A stretch of 64,000 nucleotides of DNA from Oceanimonas marisflavi (GCF_003049725.1 NZ_QAGM01000012.1:43816-107815); one strand, 5' to 3'. Shown: positions 8,854 through 26,153, counted from the first letter of the stretch. The notes: generated by a model not told the origin, from the sequence alone. Made by a program: numbers and translations.

Positions 8854-10534
8854 AGAAATCCCTCGCGGAGTCGACCACGGGCGCAATGATGCCGGCGCGG
8901 ATCACGAAGTCGCCAAAGCCTTCACCGGCGTCACGCTCGGCGGCCCAGCGGCCCACCAGGGCGTCGATCTCTTCCAGGATCTGGCGATCGGTGATGTTTT
9001 CCCTGTACATGCGCGGAATGCGGGTGCCTTCCCGGTTGCCGCCCAGGTGCAGGTTGTAGCGACCCGGCGCCTTGCCCACCAGACCGATCTCCGCCAGCAT
9101 GGCCCGGCCACAGCCGTTAGGGCAGCCGGTGACCCGAAAGATGATGCTGTCGTCGTTCACGCCGTGCTTGGCCAGCACGCCCTCGATCTCGGTGACGAAC
9201 TCCGGCAGGAAGCGCTCGGCTTCGGCCATCGCCAGCGGACAGGTAGGCAGGGCCACACAGGCCATGGAGTTCTGCCGCTGCTCCGACACGCTGTCGTCCA
9301 GCAGGCCATATTGCCGGGCCAGGGCTTCAATTTCCGCCTTCTGCTCCGCCGGCACACCGGCGATGATCAGGTTCTGGTTGGCGGTCAGGCGGAAGTCGCC
9401 CTTGTGCACTTTGGCAATCTCGGCCATACCGGTTTTCAGGGGCTTGCCTGGGTAATCCAGAATCCGGCCGTTTTCAATAAACAGGGTCAGGTGGTGCTTG
9501 CCGTCTATGCCTTCCACCCAGCCAAAGCGATCGCCACGGCCGGTAAACTCGTAAGGGCGGGTCTCTTCAAACTGAATGCCGGCCCGTTTTTCCACCTCGG
9601 CCTTGAACGCTTCCACGCCGAAACGCTCCAGGGTGTATTTGGTCTTGGCGTTCTTGCGCTCGGAGCGGTTGCCCCAGTCGCGCTGGGTCGTGACCACGGC
9701 GGCGGCCACTTCCAGCACATGGGACAGCGGAATAAAGCCAAAGTCAGAGGCCTTGCGCGGAAAGGTGTTGGTGTCGCCGTGAGTCATGGCCAGACCACCG
9801 CCCACCAGTACGTTAAAGCCCACCAGCTTGCCGTTGTCAGCCACGGCCACAAAGTTCAGATCGTTGGCGTGCACGTCCACGTCGTTCTGCGGCGGGATCA
9901 CCACCGTGGTCTTGAACTTGCGCGGCAGATAGGTGGACCCAAGAATCGGCTCCTCGTCGGTGGTTTCCAGACGCTCGCCGTCCAGCCAGATCTCCGCATA
10001 GGCCCGGGTCTTGGGCAGCAGGTGCTCGGAGATCTTCTTGGCCCACTCATAGGCTTCCTGATGCAGCTCGGACTCCACCGGGTTGCTGGTGCACAGCACG
10101 TTCCGGTTTACATCGCCGGCAGTGGCGATGGAGTCGATGCCGGTCTTGTTCAGGGTCTGGTGCATCAGCTTGATGTCGCGCTTGAGCACACCGTGAAACT
10201 GAAAGGTCTGACGGGTGGTCAGGCGAATGCTGCCATACATGGTGTGATCGGCGGCAAACCGGTCGATCACCAGCCACTGCTCGGGAGTGATGATGCCGCC
10301 GGGCAGACGGGCGCGCAGCATGACGTTGTGCAGGGGCTCCAGCTTCTGGGCGGTCCGCTCGTTGCGAATGTCCCGGTCGTCCTGCTGATACATGCCGTGA
10401 AAGCGGATCAGCTGGAAGTTGTCACCGTTAAAGCCGCCGGTGAGCGGATCCTGCAGATCCTGCTCTATGGTGCCGCGCAGGAAGTTGCTCTCGCGCTTGA
10501 GGCGTTCGTTGTCGGACAGTTTTTGCTCGCTCAT
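8843..10534 (-). CDS. cysI: Sulfite reductase (NADPH) hemoprotein, beta subunit
   Basis: This is the catalytic subunit that reduces sulfite to sulfide by six electrons, using siroheme coupled to a 4Fe-4S cluster. It has 563 residues. The cluster/siroheme cysteines are Cys426, Cys432, Cys471 and Cys475 (CVALPTC and GCPNGCG). I start at the ATG at 10534 ([13 protein letters not shown]), one base after the cysJ stop codon; in-frame upstream codons overlap cysJ. It works with CysJ, with siroheme supplied by CysG. Confidence 0.95.
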   Translation of the reverse strand: MSEQKLSDNERLKRESNFLRGTIEQDLQDPLTGGFNGDNFQLIRFHGMYQQDDRDIRNERTAQKLEPLHNVMLRARLPGGIITPEQWLVIDRFAADHTMYGSIRLTTRQTFQFHGVLKRDIKLMHQTLNKTGIDSIATAGDVNRNVLCTSNPVESELHQEAYEWAKKISEHLLPKTRAYAEIWLDGERLETTDEEPILGSTYLPRKFKTTVVIPPQNDVDVHANDLNFVAVADNGKLVGFNVLVGGGLAMTHGDTNTFPRKASDFGFIPLSHVLEVAAAVVTTQRDWGNRSERKNAKTKYTLERFGVEAFKAEVEKRAGIQFEETRPYEFTGRGDRFGWVEGIDGKHHLTLFIENGRILDYPGKPLKTGMAEIAKVHKGDFRLTANQNLIIAGVPAEQKAEIEALARQYGLLDDSVSEQRQNSMACVALPTCPLAMAEAERFLPEFVTEIEGVLAKHGVNDDSIIFRVTGCPNGCGRAMLAEIGLVGKAPGRYNLHLGGNREGTRIPRMYRENITDRQILEEIDALVGRWAAERDAGEGFGDFVIRAGIIAPVVDSARDFYAV

Positions 10535-10535
10535 C

Positions 10536-12335
10536 TTAATAAACATCCCTTTGGTAACGCTTGGCGCTGCGCAGCGCATCCACATATTCTTCGGCCTGTT
10601 CGCGGGTCTTGCCGCCGTGTTCAGCCACCAGCTCGATCAGGGCTTCATGCACATCCTTCGCCATGCGGGTGGCATCGCCACACACATAGAAGTGGGCACC
10701 CTGCTCCAGCCAGGCGTAGACCTCGGCGCCCTCTTCCTTCAGCTTGTGCTGAACGTACACCTTCTCGGCCTGATCCCGGCTGAACGCCAGCGAAATTTTG
10801 TCCACCAGGCCGGACTTGACGTAACGCTGCCACTCCAGCTGATACAGGAAGTCCTGAGTGAAGTGGGGGTTGCCAAAGAACAGCCAGTTCTTGCCCTCGG
10901 CATCACGGGCATCCCGCTCCTGCATAAAGGCGCGGAAGGGTGCGATACCGGTGCCCGGGCCCACCATGATCACCGGGGTATTGTCGTCGGCGGGCAGGCG
11001 GAAGTTATCATTGTGCTCCACGAAGACGCGCACTCGGCCGCCTTCTTCCAGCCGGTCGGCCAGGTAGGAAGAAGCACCGCCGGCACGGGCTTCGCCGTCG
11101 TGATCGAAACGCACCACGCCCACGGTCAGATGCACTTCCTCGTCCACTTCCGCCTGGGAAGAGGCGATGGAGTACAGCCGCGGGGTCAGCCGGCGCAGGG
11201 CACCCTGCAGTTGCTCGGCGGTCAGTGCCACCGGCTGCCCGGCGATGATGTCTTGAATCTGATGGCTGGCACAGTACTCGCGCAGGGCGGCCTTGTCTTC
11301 GGTCAGCGCCTTGAGTTTGTCGCTGCCGGACAGCTCGGCATAGGCCTGCACAAAGCTGGCGTAACCCTGGGTCAGCTCATAGTGATTGATCAGTGCCTCG
11401 CGCAAAGACAGCGCCTTGTCGTCGACCTTGACCTCGGTGTCGCCAGGCAGCTCAACCAGCTGCAGCAGGCCATCCACCAGCGCCTCGTCATTGCTGAACC
11501 AGACCCCCAGCGCATCGCCGGGCTGGTAGCTCAGGCCGGAGTCTTCCAGGGAGATCTCGATATGGCGCACGTCCCGGTCGGAATCCCGGCCGGTGATCTT
11601 CTGATTGGTGGACAGCTCGGCGACAAAGGGGTTCTTCTTGCTGTACAGGCTGGCCACGCCCTGAGTGGCGGGGGCACCCGGAATCACCTGATTGGCGGCG
11701 TCGGCAGACAGGGCTTCTTTCAGCAGTTCAAAGGCCGAGTTGCCCCAGTCGGTGGCCGGACCTTCGTAGTCCACGTCACAGTCAAGACGGGCCAGCAGCG
11801 GCTTGGCACCGGCCTTGCTCAGATACTCGTCAAAGTCCTTGCCGGTCTGGCAGAAGAACTCGTAGGAGGAATCCCCCAGACCGATCACGCCATAGCTCAG
11901 ACCGTCCAGCTTGCCGGCCTTGCCGGCCTTGAGCTGCTTGTGGAATTCAATGGCATCATCGGGGGCTTCGCCCTCGCCATTGGTGCTGGCCACGATCAGC
12001 ACATGGGTTTCTTTCTTGAGCTGCTTGATCTTGTAGTCGGCGACATTGAACAGCTCGGCGGTCACGCCACTGGCGTCGGCCTGGGCCTTGAGCGCCTCGG
12101 CCACGCCCTTGGCATTGCCGGTTTGAGAAGCGTAAAGAATGGTCAGCTTGCCTGCGGGCTGCGCGGCGGCGACGGGGGCAGCCGCAATGGCCTGACCGTG
12201 CTGGCTGATGCCGTAGAGATAGCCGCTGACCCAGGCCAGCTGGGTGGCGTTGAGCTCGGCCGCCACCTGAGTGAGCTTGTGCACCTGTTGTTCATTCAGC
12301 GGGCTGGCGGCCGCCGCGAGTTCTTTTAAAAGCAT
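10536..12335 (-). CDS. cysJ: Sulfite reductase (NADPH) flavoprotein, alpha subunit
   Basis: CysJ carries electrons from NADPH through FAD and FMN to CysI. It has 599 residues, identical in length to E. coli CysJ. An N-terminal flavodoxin domain (about 63-200, [17 protein letters not shown]) is followed by the FAD-binding ferredoxin-reductase domain (RLYSIASSQ) and the NADP domain ([18 protein letters not shown], ending RYQRDVY). The start is the ATG at 12335 with GGAAGG upstream; an in-frame GTG 15 bases earlier lies inside that ribosome site. First gene of cysJIH. Confidence 0.95.
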   Translation of the reverse strand: MLLKELAAAASPLNEQQVHKLTQVAAELNATQLAWVSGYLYGISQHGQAIAAAPVAAAQPAGKLTILYASQTGNAKGVAEALKAQADASGVTAELFNVADYKIKQLKKETHVLIVASTNGEGEAPDDAIEFHKQLKAGKAGKLDGLSYGVIGLGDSSYEFFCQTGKDFDEYLSKAGAKPLLARLDCDVDYEGPATDWGNSAFELLKEALSADAANQVIPGAPATQGVASLYSKKNPFVAELSTNQKITGRDSDRDVRHIEISLEDSGLSYQPGDALGVWFSNDEALVDGLLQLVELPGDTEVKVDDKALSLREALINHYELTQGYASFVQAYAELSGSDKLKALTEDKAALREYCASHQIQDIIAGQPVALTAEQLQGALRRLTPRLYSIASSQAEVDEEVHLTVGVVRFDHDGEARAGGASSYLADRLEEGGRVRVFVEHNDNFRLPADDNTPVIMVGPGTGIAPFRAFMQERDARDAEGKNWLFFGNPHFTQDFLYQLEWQRYVKSGLVDKISLAFSRDQAEKVYVQHKLKEEGAEVYAWLEQGAHFYVCGDATRMAKDVHEALIELVAEHGGKTREQAEEYVDALRSAKRYQRDVY

Positions 12336-12480
12336 GACATTGCCTTCCACTTTTCCAGAGTGGACATAGCTTAAGTCAGAGCAAGGAAAAACAATAAAGA
12401 ATAAAGGGTGATTTTTTATTCATTAAAAGAATATGACTTAAAGGTAAGGGGTAAGGCATGCTCTCCTCACTCCTTACACT
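12336..12480 (-). promoter_or_regulatory. cysJIH promoter region, probable CysB target
   Basis: An AT-rich block at 12400-12445 stands out in this G+C-rich region and carries an ATTC-N7-GAAT dyad. CysB activates cysJIH in relatives from AT-rich sites just upstream of the promoter. The exact site cannot be fixed by eye. Confidence 0.4.
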
Positions 12481-12497
12481 TCACGCCTGACATCATG

Positions 12498-12525
12498 AAA
12501 AAAGGGCTTCCTTGCGGAAGCCCTT
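12498..12525 (-). terminator. Intrinsic terminator of the rpoBC operon
   Basis: AAGGGCTTCC / GGAAGCCCTT with a 4-base loop is followed on the minus strand by a run of six T, about 25 bases past the rpoC stop. Confidence 0.9.
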
Positions 12526-12550
12526 GTCTTATCAGCGAGTCGGTAACTGC

Positions 12551-16759
<4,209 letters not shown>

Positions 16760-16787
16760 GTTAGTCTCCTGTGAGGAGTTCTACCTG

Positions 16788-16821
16788 GGCGCCCCGTCCT
16801 TCCGAAGAATGAAGGGGCGCC
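16788..16821 (-). other. Hairpin between rpoB and rpoC
   Basis: GGCGCCCC / GGGGCGCC arms flank an 18-base loop in the 87-base space. There is no U-run, so it is more likely an mRNA processing or stability element than a terminator. Confidence 0.5.
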
Positions 16822-16846
16822 GTTATTTCCTAGGCAGTCTGGTGCC

Positions 16847-19800
16847 TTAACTTTCTTCCAGCTCGATGTTGATACCCAGGGAGCGGATTTCCTTCAGCAG
16901 TACGTTGAAGGACTCGGGCATGCCCGGCTCCATGCGGTGATCACCGTCCACGATGTTCTTGTACATCTTGGTCCGGCCATTTACATCGTCCGACTTGACG
17001 GTCAGCATTTCCTGCAGGGTGTAGGCGGCGCCGTAGGCTTCCAGCGCCCACACTTCCATCTCACCGAAACGCTGACCACCAAACTGGGCCTTACCGCCCA
17101 GGGGCTGCTGGGTAACCAGGCTGTAGGAGCCGGTAGAACGCGCATGCATCTTGTCGTCCACCAGGTGGTTCAGCTTCAGCATGTACATATAGCCCACGGT
17201 CACCGGACGCTCAAAGGAGTTGCCGGTGCGGCCGTCGAACAGGGTGATCTGACCGGATTCGGGCAGATCCGCCAGCTTCAGCAGACGCTTGATTTCGTGC
17301 TCACGGGCACCGTCAAACGCCGGCGTGGCAATCGGCACACCCTTGCGCAGGTTGTTGGCCAGCACCCGGACTTCATCGTCGGAGAAGGTGGACAGATCCA
17401 CTTTCTGCTGCACGTTTTCACCCTGATTGTAGACTTCCTGAATGAACTCGCGCAGACGGGCCAGCTCCTGCTGCTCCTTGATCATGGTGTCGATCTTCTC
17501 ACCCAGTCCCTTGGCCGCCAGGCCCAGATGGGTTTCGAGGATCTGACCGATGTTCATCCGCGAGGGTACACCCAGCGGGTTGAGCACGATGTCGACCGGA
17601 CGGCCGTGTTCGTCGTGGGGCATGTCTTCAACGGGAACAATGGTGGATACCACACCCTTGTTACCATGACGACCCGCCATCTTGTCACCGGGCTGAATGC
17701 GACGCTTCACCGCCAGGTACACCTTGACGATCTTGAGCACACCCGGGGCCAGATCATCGCCCTGAGTGATCTTGCGGCGCTTGTTCTCGAACTTCTTGTC
17801 GAAGTCGGCCTTCAGCTCCGCATACTGCTCGGCGATCTGCTCCAGCTCAACCTGCTTGCCTTCGTCGTCCAGGGCCTGCTCCAGCAGTTTTTCCCGGGCC
17901 AGCTTGGCCACCTTGTCGGCACTCATGCCGGCGGCGATCAGCACGGAACGGGCACGGGCGAAGATGCCGTCTTCGAGAATGCTGAACTCTTCGGTCAGGT
18001 CTTTCTTGGCCTGCTTGAGCTGCATGTGCTCGATGTCCTGGGCACGCTTGTCCTTCTCGACGCCGTCACGGGTGAATACCTGAACGTCGATCACGGTACC
18101 GTACACGGAGTTGGGCACGCGCAGGGAAGAGTCCTTCACGTCGGACGCCTTCTCACCAAAGATGGCACGCAGCAGCTTCTCTTCCGGGGTCAGCTGGGTT
18201 TCACCCTTGGGCGTCACCTTGCCTACCAGAATGTCACCGGGCTTCACTTCGGCACCCACGTAGACGATACCGGACTCGTCCAGCTTGGACAGCGCGGCTT
18301 CACCCACGTTGGGAATGTCGGCGGTGATCTCTTCCGGACCCAGCTTGGTGTCACGGGAGATACAGGACAGTTCCTGAATGTGAATGGTGGTCAGGCGATC
18401 TTCCATCACCACCCGCTCGCTGAGCAGAATGGAGTCTTCGAAGTTGTAGCCGTTCCAAGGCATAAAGGCCACGCGCAGGTTCTGGCCCAGGGCCAGTTCA
18501 CCCAGATCGGTGGACGGGCCGTCGGCCAGTACATCACCGCTGATCACGCGCTCGCCCGGCATCACGCAGGGACGCTGGTTGATGCAGGTGTTCTGGTTGG
18601 AACGGGTGTACTTGGTCAGGTTGTAGATGTCGATACCGGCTTCGCCGGGCAGCATCTCTTCCTCGTTGACCTTGACCACGATACGGGACGCGTCGACATA
18701 GTCAACCACACCGCCACGCTTGGCCACGGCGGTAACACCGGAGTCCACGGCCACGGCGCGCTCGATACCGGTACCCACCAGCGGCTTGTCCGCCTTCAGG
18801 GTCGGCACCGCCTGACGCTGCATGTTCGAGCCCATCAGTGCCCGGTTGGCGTCATCGTGTTCCAGGAACGGGATCAGTGAGGCGGCCACGGAAACGATCT
18901 GCTGCGGGCTCACGTCCATGTACTGCACCTGGTCGGCGTTCATGTAGGTGGCTTCGCCCTTGTGACGGGACGGTACCAGTTCATCCAGCAGACGGCCGTT
19001 TTCGTCAATCGCGGCGTTGGCCTGGGCGATAACGAAGTGACCTTCCTCGATGGCGGACAGGTAATCCACTTCATCGGTGATCTGGCCATCCACCACGCGG
19101 CGGTACGGGGTCTCGAGGAAACCGTACTCGTTGGTGCGGGAGTAACAGGCCAGTGAGTTGATCAGACCGATGTTCGGACCTTCAGGAGTCTCGATGGGGC
19201 ACAGACGACCGTAGTGGGTCGGGTGTACGTCCCGAACTTCAAAGCCGGCGCGTTCACGGGTCAGACCGCCCGGGCCCAGGGCCGAGATACGGCGCTTGTG
19301 GGTTACTTCGGACAGCGGGTTGTTCTGATCCATAAACTGGGACAGCTGGCTGGAGCCGAAGAATTCCTTCACCGCGGCGCTGATCGGCTTGGCGTTAATC
19401 AGATCCTGAGGCATCAGGGTATCCAGATCGCCCAGGGACAGACGCTCCTTCACCGCGCGCTCAACGCGAACCAGGCCTACGCGGAACTGGTTTTCGGCCA
19501 TTTCGCCCACGGAGCGAATACGACGGTTACCCAGGTGGTCGATATCGTCCACTTCGTCCAGACCATTACGGATGGCGATCAGCTGCTTCATTACGTCGAC
19601 GATGTCGGACTTGGTCAGGGTACCCGGACCATTCAGCTCTTCACGCAGCAGGCGACGGTTGAACTTCATCCGGCCCACGGTAGACAGGTCGTAGCGATCG
19701 TCGGTGAAGAACAGGTTTTCGAACAGGGTTTCGGCCGCTTCACGGGTGGGCGGCTCGCCCGGACGCATCATGCGATAGATTTCCACCAGCGCCTCGAGGC

Positions 19801-20875
19801 GGGTAGTGGCGGAATCGATACGCAGGGTCTCGGACATGTAGGCGCCGTGATCCAGTTCGTTGGTGAACAGGGTCTCGAACTGCTTGATGCCGGCCACAGA
19901 CAGGTTGGCCAGGCTTTCCAGGCTCAGCTCGCTGTTGGCGGCGACCATCACTTCGCCGGTGTCGGCGTTGATATAGTCGCGTGCGGCTACCTTGCCCACG
20001 GCGTATTCCACCGGCACTTCCAGCTGCTCGACGCCGGCCTTTTCCAGCTGGCGAATGTGGCGGGCAGTGATACGGCGACCGGTTTCAACCAGCACTTCAC
20101 CGTCGACCAGAATGTCGAAAGAGGCGGTTTCACCACGCAGGCGCTCGGGCTTGAGCTCCATCATCAGCTTGCCGTCGGCCACTTCGAAACGGGTGGTTTC
20201 AAAGAAGGTGGACAGAATGTCTTCGGTGGTGAAGTCAAGGGCGCGCAGAATAATGGACGCCGGCAGTTTGCGGCGACGGTCGATCCGGACAAACAGGTTG
20301 TCTTTGGGATCGAATTCAAAATCGAGCCAGGAACCACGGTAAGGGATCACACGGGCGTTATACAGGACCTTACCGGAGGAGTGGGTCTTGCCGCGATCGT
20401 GATCGAAAAACACACCCGGGCTGCGGTGCAGCTGGGAGACGATTACCCGCTCGGTACCGTTGATCACAAAGGTACCGTTCTCAGTCATGAGCGGGATTTC
20501 GCCCATGTAGACTTCTTGCTCTTTGATGTCCTTGACAGTGCCGGCGGCGGCTTCTCTGTCGTACAGGACCATACGCAACTTGACGCGCAACGGCGCCGAG
20601 TAGGTCACGCCACGGATCTGACATTCCTGCACGTCAAATACGGGCTCACCCAGACGATAGCTGACATACTGCAGCTCGGCAGTGCCAGAATAGCTAGTGA
20701 TAGGGAAAACGCTGCGGAAAGCCGCTTCCAGACCGTACTCGCCCTGAGGATCTGCTTCAATAAACTGTTTGAAGGAGTCAAGCTGGATTGACAGCAGGTA
20801 AGGCGTGTCCAAGACCTGGTCACGCTTACCGAAGTCCTTACGAATGCGTTTTTTCTCTGTATAAGAGTAAACCAT
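16847..20875 (-). CDS. rpoB: DNA-directed RNA polymerase subunit beta
   Basis: Beta subunit of RNA polymerase, 1342 residues, the same length as in E. coli. The rifampicin-determining region reads [20 protein letters not shown] and continues [12 protein letters not shown], which is wild type at all classic resistance positions, so no target-based resistance is indicated. The C-terminal [15 protein letters not shown] block that contacts beta' is present. It lies downstream of rplL behind an attenuator and upstream of rpoC. Confidence 0.97.
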   Translation of the reverse strand: MVYSYTEKKRIRKDFGKRDQVLDTPYLLSIQLDSFKQFIEADPQGEYGLEAAFRSVFPITSYSGTAELQYVSYRLGEPVFDVQECQIRGVTYSAPLRVKLRMVLYDREAAAGTVKDIKEQEVYMGEIPLMTENGTFVINGTERVIVSQLHRSPGVFFDHDRGKTHSSGKVLYNARVIPYRGSWLDFEFDPKDNLFVRIDRRRKLPASIILRALDFTTEDILSTFFETTRFEVADGKLMMELKPERLRGETASFDILVDGEVLVETGRRITARHIRQLEKAGVEQLEVPVEYAVGKVAARDYINADTGEVMVAANSELSLESLANLSVAGIKQFETLFTNELDHGAYMSETLRIDSATTRLEALVEIYRMMRPGEPPTREAAETLFENLFFTDDRYDLSTVGRMKFNRRLLREELNGPGTLTKSDIVDVMKQLIAIRNGLDEVDDIDHLGNRRIRSVGEMAENQFRVGLVRVERAVKERLSLGDLDTLMPQDLINAKPISAAVKEFFGSSQLSQFMDQNNPLSEVTHKRRISALGPGGLTRERAGFEVRDVHPTHYGRLCPIETPEGPNIGLINSLACYSRTNEYGFLETPYRRVVDGQITDEVDYLSAIEEGHFVIAQANAAIDENGRLLDELVPSRHKGEATYMNADQVQYMDVSPQQIVSVAASLIPFLEHDDANRALMGSNMQRQAVPTLKADKPLVGTGIERAVAVDSGVTAVAKRGGVVDYVDASRIVVKVNEEEMLPGEAGIDIYNLTKYTRSNQNTCINQRPCVMPGERVISGDVLADGPSTDLGELALGQNLRVAFMPWNGYNFEDSILLSERVVMEDRLTTIHIQELSCISRDTKLGPEEITADIPNVGEAALSKLDESGIVYVGAEVKPGDILVGKVTPKGETQLTPEEKLLRAIFGEKASDVKDSSLRVPNSVYGTVIDVQVFTRDGVEKDKRAQDIEHMQLKQAKKDLTEEFSILEDGIFARARSVLIAAGMSADKVAKLAREKLLEQALDDEGKQVELEQIAEQYAELKADFDKKFENKRRKITQGDDLAPGVLKIVKVYLAVKRRIQPGDKMAGRHGNKGVVSTIVPVEDMPHDEHGRPVDIVLNPLGVPSRMNIGQILETHLGLAAKGLGEKIDTMIKEQQELARLREFIQEVYNQGENVQQKVDLSTFSDDEVRVLANNLRKGVPIATPAFDGAREHEIKRLLKLADLPESGQITLFDGRTGNSFERPVTVGYMYMLKLNHLVDDKMHARSTGSYSLVTQQPLGGKAQFGGQRFGEMEVWALEAYGAAYTLQEMLTVKSDDVNGRTKMYKNIVDGDHRMEPGMPESFNVLLKEIRSLGINIELEES

Positions 20876-21028
20876 AGGGTTCCTCAGCTCGCTGATAAGT
20901 GACCCACTCTGCCCAAATGGGACAGCTCTGATAACATCGTTTCTGGTTGGCCGAATGTCTCGACAACACTCGGTGGCTGGAACAACGAGAGGCTAAAACG
21001 ACGTGAAAATTCCCCTCATCCCACAGCG

Positions 21029-21061
21029 CAAAAGGGCCGGTGAATAAAGATTCACCAGCCC
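21029..21061 (-). terminator. rplL-rpoB intergenic attenuator
   Basis: GGGCTGGTGAAT / ATTCACCGGCCC on the minus strand form a 12-bp stem with a 4-base loop, followed by TTTT. Its position matches the partial terminator that lowers RNA polymerase subunit output relative to L7/L12 in E. coli. Confidence 0.85.
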
Positions 21062-21098
21062 TAGCCCGATTGCTCAGGCCGCTAAGCTATAGTCTAGC

Positions 21099-21467
21099 TT
21101 ATTTGAGCTCAACAGAAGCACCGGCTTCTTCGAGTTCTTTCTTCAGTGCTTCAGCTTCGCCTTTGCTCAGCTGCTCTTTAACAGCGGCAGGAGCAGACTC
21201 TACCAGGCCCTTGGCTTCTTTCAGGCCCAGGCCGGTGGCGCCGCGAACGGCCTTGATAACGGCAACCTTGTTGGCACCGGCACCGGTCAGGATTACGTCG
21301 AACTCGGTCTGCTCTTCGGCAGCGGCAGCACCGGCATCGCCAGCTACGGCAACAGCAGCAGCGGCAGAAACGCCGAACTTCTCTTCCATGGCTTCGATCA
21401 GTTCAACAACCTGCATTACAGACATTTCTGCAACGGCTTCGATGATTTGGTCTTTAGTGATAGACAT
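21099..21467 (-). CDS. rplL: 50S ribosomal protein L7/L12
   Basis: This stalk protein recruits translation factors. It has 122 residues. The N-terminal dimerisation helices ([29 protein letters not shown]) are followed by an Ala/Gly-rich hinge (about 33-50) and the C-terminal globular domain ([18 protein letters not shown]). It is the last ribosomal gene of rplKAJL before the attenuator. Confidence 0.97.
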   Translation of the reverse strand: MSITKDQIIEAVAEMSVMQVVELIEAMEEKFGVSAAAAVAVAGDAGAAAAEEQTEFDVILTGAGANKVAVIKAVRGATGLGLKEAKGLVESAPAAVKEQLSKGEAEALKKELEEAGASVELK

Positions 21468-21521
21468 GACTCAAATTCCTAATGTTCTGAAGTATACGGT
21501 AATCAAGCAGCCAGCAGCGCC

Positions 21522-22025
21522 TTAGGCGGCTTCGGCTTCTTTCTTGTCGCGCAGGGCAGCGAAGGTACGAACCAGCTTGCCAGCGGAGGCTTCTTTCATG
21601 GTCGCCATCAGCTTCGCAATTGCTTCGTCGTAAGTCGGCAGCTTGGCGAGGCGGTCAATGTCGGCCGCAGGGATAAATTCGCCCTCGTAAGCCAGACCTT
21701 TCACCTCAAACTCTTTCTGTTCTTTAGCAAAATCTTTGAACAGACGAGCAGCCGCACCGGGGTGCTCGTTGGAGAATGCGATCAAAGTAGGACCAACGAA
21801 TACGTCTTTCAGGCATTCGTAATCGGTCTCTTCCACTGCCAGGCGAGCCAGAGTGTTACGGACTACCTTGAGGTAGATACCGTTTTCACGGGCTTGCTTG
21901 CGCAGGGTGGTCATGGCAGCCACAGTCACGCCGCGAGAATCGGCAACAACTGCAGACAGGGCGCCCTTGGCAGCTTCGTTGACTTCAGCAACAATTGCTT
22001 TTTTGTCGTCGAGTCTTAATGCCAT
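21522..22025 (-). CDS. rplJ: 50S ribosomal protein L10
   Basis: Base of the ribosomal stalk; the L10-L7/L12 complex also represses its own mRNA. It has 167 residues and starts [29 protein letters not shown] in typical L10 fashion. It is preceded by a long structured leader and followed by rplL after 54 bases. Confidence 0.96.
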   Translation of the reverse strand: MALRLDDKKAIVAEVNEAAKGALSAVVADSRGVTVAAMTTLRKQARENGIYLKVVRNTLARLAVEETDYECLKDVFVGPTLIAFSNEHPGAAARLFKDFAKEQKEFEVKGLAYEGEFIPAADIDRLAKLPTYDEAIAKLMATMKEASAGKLVRTFAALRDKKEAEAA

Positions 22026-22223
22026 TGGCTAAACTCCTGGATTCCACCTGGGAAATTCCCAGATTAAACACACGCCTCTTTTTCAGAGGCACCAAGGTGG
22101 CGAATTCCAGAAGAAAGGAAAATTTTTCTGCTTTCTAACTGGGTCCCGGCACCATCTACGCTGGAACATTAAGCCTTGCGGCTCCAGCGGTCTTGGACGG
22201 GAGTCGAAGCCCCCAACCAAATA
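22026..22223 (-). ncRNA. L10 leader (autoregulatory rplJ 5' region)
   Basis: The region between rplA and rplJ carries the blocks expected of the conserved L10 leader: GACCGCTGGAG and CCAGCGTAGATGGTGCCGG pair around a kink-turn-like core. L10-L7/L12 binding to this structure blocks rplJL translation in E. coli. Identification rests on these motifs and the position; a covariance-model search would settle the borders. Confidence 0.7.
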
Positions 22224-22261
22224 ACAAGGCGCAAAATTCTACGAGAATTGCTGCGCCTTGT
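22224..22261 (-). other. Hairpin at the 3' end of rplA
   Basis: ACAAGGCGCA / TGCGCCTTGT with an inner AATTCT / AGAATT stem lies 10 bases past the rplA stop. There is no clear U-run, so it is probably a processing or stability element ahead of the rplJ promoter and leader. Confidence 0.5.
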
Positions 22262-22271
22262 AAATGCTTAA

Positions 22272-22970
22272 TTAAGCAACATCCAGACCGGCTTGATCAA
22301 CGGCCAGACCTGCACCCATGGTGGTGGACAGGCTGACTTTCTTGATGTACTGGCCTTTGGAAGAAGCGGGCTTGGCGCGCTTCAGGGCGCCCAGCAGGGC
22401 TTCCAGGTTGCCTTTCAGCTGTTCAGCGTCAAAGTCCGCCTTGCCGATGGTGGTGTGGATGATACCGTTCTTGTCGTTACGGTAGCGCACCTGACCAGCC
22501 TTGGCATTCTGCACGGCTTCGGCCACGTTCGGGGTCACGGTGCCAACCTTGGGGTTCGGCATCAGACCGCGGGGACCAAGAATCTGGCCCAGCTGGCCCA
22601 CAACGCGCATGGCGTCGGGAGAAGCGATAACCACGTCGAAGTTCAGTTCACCGGCTTTTACCTGCTCGGCCAGGTCGTCCATGCCAACCAGGTCGGCACC
22701 GGCAGCCTTGGCGGCGTCGGCGTTGGCGCCCTGAGTGAACACGGCCACGCGAACGTCACGACCGGTACCGTGAGGCAGCACGGTGGCGCCACGCACGTTC
22801 TGGTCGGATTTACGGGCGTCGATGCCCAGGTTCACGGCAACGTCGATGCTTTCAACGAACTTGGCGGTGGCCAGTTCCTTCAGCAGGGCGATGGCTTCGT
22901 TGATTTCGTACTCGCGAGTGGCATCTACACGCTCACGGATGGTACGCATACGCTTGGTCAGTTTAGCCAT
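22272..22970 (-). CDS. rplA: 50S ribosomal protein L1
   Basis: L1 binds 23S rRNA at the exit-site arm and represses its own operon. It has 232 residues and starts [16 protein letters not shown]. The conserved [15 protein letters not shown] segment is in the second domain. The gene lies 4 bases after rplK, so translation is coupled. Confidence 0.97.
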   Translation of the reverse strand: MAKLTKRMRTIRERVDATREYEINEAIALLKELATAKFVESIDVAVNLGIDARKSDQNVRGATVLPHGTGRDVRVAVFTQGANADAAKAAGADLVGMDDLAEQVKAGELNFDVVIASPDAMRVVGQLGQILGPRGLMPNPKVGTVTPNVAEAVQNAKAGQVRYRNDKNGIIHTTIGKADFDAEQLKGNLEALLGALKRAKPASSKGQYIKKVSLSTTMGAGLAVDQAGLDVA

Positions 22971-22974
22971 GGTC

Positions 22975-23403
22975 TCAGCCCTCCACTACCAGGCCCATGG
23001 AACGGGCAGAACCTTCGAGGCAACGCACGCGGGCGTCAACGTCAGCACCGGTCATGTCCGGCGCCTTGACAGCGGCGATTTCTTCCAGCTGGGCGCGGGT
23101 GATGGTACCAACCTTGGTCTTGTTCGGTACACCGGAACCAGACTTGATGCCGGCAGCTTTCTTCAGCAGGAAGGCAGCGGGCGGAGTCTTGGTTTCAAAG
23201 GTGAAGGAGCGATCGCTGTATACGGTGATAACAACCGGGATCGGAGAGCCTTTTTCCAGGCTGTCTGTACGGGCGTTGAACGCCTTACAGAATTCCATGA
23301 TGTTAACGCCGTGCTGACCCAGGGCAGGACCTACGGGCGGGCTCGGGTTAGCTGCACCAGCTGCAACCTGCAGCTTGATGTACGCTTGTACTTTTTTGGC
23401 CAT
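22975..23403 (-). CDS. rplK: 50S ribosomal protein L11
   Basis: L11 binds the GTPase-centre RNA and is needed for RelA activation. It has 142 residues, with the proline-rich N-terminal [19 protein letters not shown] region and the RNA-binding C-terminal domain. It begins the L11-L1 operon after the nusG terminator. Confidence 0.97.
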   Translation of the reverse strand: MAKKVQAYIKLQVAAGAANPSPPVGPALGQHGVNIMEFCKAFNARTDSLEKGSPIPVVITVYSDRSFTFETKTPPAAFLLKKAAGIKSGSGVPNKTKVGTITRAQLEEIAAVKAPDMTGADVDARVRCLEGSARSMGLVVEG

Positions 23404-23470
23404 TGATAATTACCTCAAAAATGGGTGTTAGCGCCTCGGAGCAGTACTCCTCTAACGGCTCCCCAACAAT

Positions 23471-23507
23471 AAAAGGGCGGCAAATTGTAGTGCAATTTGC
23501 CGCCCTT
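23471..23507 (-). terminator. Terminator between nusG and rplK
   Basis: AAGGGCGGCAAATT / AATTTGCCGCCCTT with a 7-base loop is followed on the minus strand by TTTTATT. It separates the secE-nusG unit from rplKA; the rplK promoter should lie just before or within the following 70 bases. Confidence 0.85.
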
Positions 23508-23533
23508 CTCAAGAGCCCCAGCTCGAATTATGC

Positions 23534-24076
23534 TCAGGTTTTTTCCACCTGGCCGAACTCCAGATCCACCGGGGTGGAACGGCCGAAGATCAGTACCGAT
23601 ACCTTCAGGCGGCTCTTCTCGTAATCCACCTCTTCCACCACGCCGTTGAAGTCGGCAAAGGGGCCGTCGGACACCCGCACCACTTCGCCCGGCTCAAACA
23701 GGGTCTTGGGTTTCGGCTTGTCCACCGCGTCCTGCAGACGATTGAGAATGGCGTCGGCTTCCTTGTCGGAGATCGGTGCCGGACGCTCGGGAGTGCCGCC
23801 GATAAAGCCCATGACGCGGGGAATGCTGCGCACCAGGTGCCAGGTGCCGTCATTCATCTGCATCTGCACCAGCACATAGCCGGGGAAAAACTTGCGCTCG
23901 CTCTTGCGCTTCTGGCCGGCGCGCATTTCCACCACTTCCTCGGTGGGTACCAGCACTTCGCCAAATTGATCTTCCATGCCGTGCATTTTGATATGTTCAC
24001 GCAGCGACTTGGCTACGCGGCCTTCATATCCGGAAAACGCCTGGACCACATACCAACGCATTCTTTGTTCTGACAT
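23534..24076 (-). CDS. nusG: Transcription termination/antitermination protein NusG
   Basis: NusG bridges RNA polymerase to Rho and to the ribosome. It has 180 residues. The NGN domain ([17 protein letters not shown]) is followed by the KOW domain ([25 protein letters not shown]). It is translated right after secE, 9 bases apart. Confidence 0.97.
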   Translation of the reverse strand: MSEQRMRWYVVQAFSGYEGRVAKSLREHIKMHGMEDQFGEVLVPTEEVVEMRAGQKRKSERKFFPGYVLVQMQMNDGTWHLVRSIPRVMGFIGGTPERPAPISDKEADAILNRLQDAVDKPKPKTLFEPGEVVRVSDGPFADFNGVVEEVDYEKSRLKVSVLIFGRSTPVDLEFGQVEKT

Positions 24077-24085
24077 GGTGAATCC

Positions 24086-24457
24086 TTATACTCCGGTAAC
24101 CAGGTTGACCAGCCATACCAGCAGGCCATCCAGCAAAAACAGAAACAGGCCGACCAGAGCGGTCACGGCCAGTACGATAAGGGTGGTCTGAATGCTTTCC
24201 TGACGGGTGGGCCAGACCACCTTGCGCATTTCCAGACGCGACTCACGGGCAAAGGCAAAGCTGCTCTGGCCCTTTTTGGTCTGGTATGCCAGCAGGCCGG
24301 CAACACCGACTGCCACTACCACGCCGGCCGCGCGAATAAAGACCGCCAGGTCACTGTAGAGATAGTTGGCGACCACGGCTGCGATCAGAATAATGAAAAC
24401 CAGACCCCACAGCAGGGTATCTTTCGCCCCGCCCTGGCTCTCGGTATTTGCACTCAT
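24086..24457 (-). CDS. secE: Preprotein translocase subunit SecE
   Basis: SecE clamps the SecY channel in the inner membrane. It has 123 residues with two N-terminal membrane segments and the conserved C-terminal one, preceded by the amphipathic VVWPTRQESIQTTLIV motif near residues 78-93. This is the three-segment enteric type. Confidence 0.95.
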   Translation of the reverse strand: MSANTESQGGAKDTLLWGLVFIILIAAVVANYLYSDLAVFIRAAGVVVAVGVAGLLAYQTKKGQSSFAFARESRLEMRKVVWPTRQESIQTTLIVLAVTALVGLFLFLLDGLLVWLVNLVTGV

Positions 24458-24495
24458 AAGCTACCTGTCTAAATATTCCGAGTCCGTTACAGACG

Positions 24496-24518
24496 CAAAA
24501 ACCCCGCCGACGGCGAGG
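24496..24518 (-). terminator. Terminator after tRNA-Trp
   Basis: On the minus strand CCTCGCC GTC GGCGGGG is followed by TTTTTG. It closes the tuf-tRNA-Trp transcript before secE. Confidence 0.8.
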
Positions 24519-24522
24519 TAAG

Positions 24523-24599
24523 TGGCAGGGGCGGAGGGACTCGAACCCCCAACCGTCGGTTTTGGAGACCGCCGTTCTACCAATTGGAACTACGCCCCT
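24523..24599 (-). tRNA. tRNA-Trp (CCA anticodon)
   Basis: A 77-base cloverleaf with AGGGGCG / CGCCCCT acceptor arms, anticodon loop CTCCAAA, the T-arm GGTTCGAGTCC and an encoded 3' CCA. It lies between tuf and secE, as in related gammaproteobacteria. Confidence 0.96.
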
Positions 24600-24606
24600 A
24601 ATACAA

Positions 24607-24631
24607 CAAAGCCCCTATTATAGGGGCTTTG
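24607..24631 (-). terminator. Hairpin after tuf
   Basis: A perfect stem CAAAGCCCCTAT / ATAGGGGCTTTG with one central base is followed on the minus strand by TTGTTG. It is probably a partial terminator and processing point between tuf and tRNA-Trp. Confidence 0.7.
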
Positions 24632-24651
24632 TGACGCGATTGTAAGCGCTA

Positions 24652-25866
<1,215 letters not shown>

Positions 25867-25934
25867 CTATACCACGCGAATCGCAAGTAGGAAGTATATA
25901 ACAAAAAAGGCTTGAGGGTGCTTTAGTAAAGAAG

Positions 25935-26010
25935 TGGTGCTGATACCCAGAATCGAACTGGGGACCTCACCCTTACCAAGGGTGCGCTCTACCATCTGAG
26001 CTATATCAGC
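25935..26010 (-). tRNA. tRNA-Thr (GGT anticodon)
   Basis: A 76-base cloverleaf GCTGATATAGC...ATCAGCACCA with anticodon loop TTGGTAA and encoded CCA. Fourth tRNA of the thrU-tyrU-glyT-thrT-tufB type operon, next to tuf. Confidence 0.96.
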
Positions 26011-26012
26011 AC

Positions 26013-26089
<77 letters not shown>

Positions 26090-26153
26090 TGGTCTTTACT
26101 TGAACGACCTCAAACCGCTTTTTCAATGCCCGTCGGGGACGAACACTGGAAAC

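Noticed and set aside
22026..22223. A missed gene between rplA and rplJ
   Set aside because: The gap is explained by the structured L10 leader; no open frame with a ribosome site.
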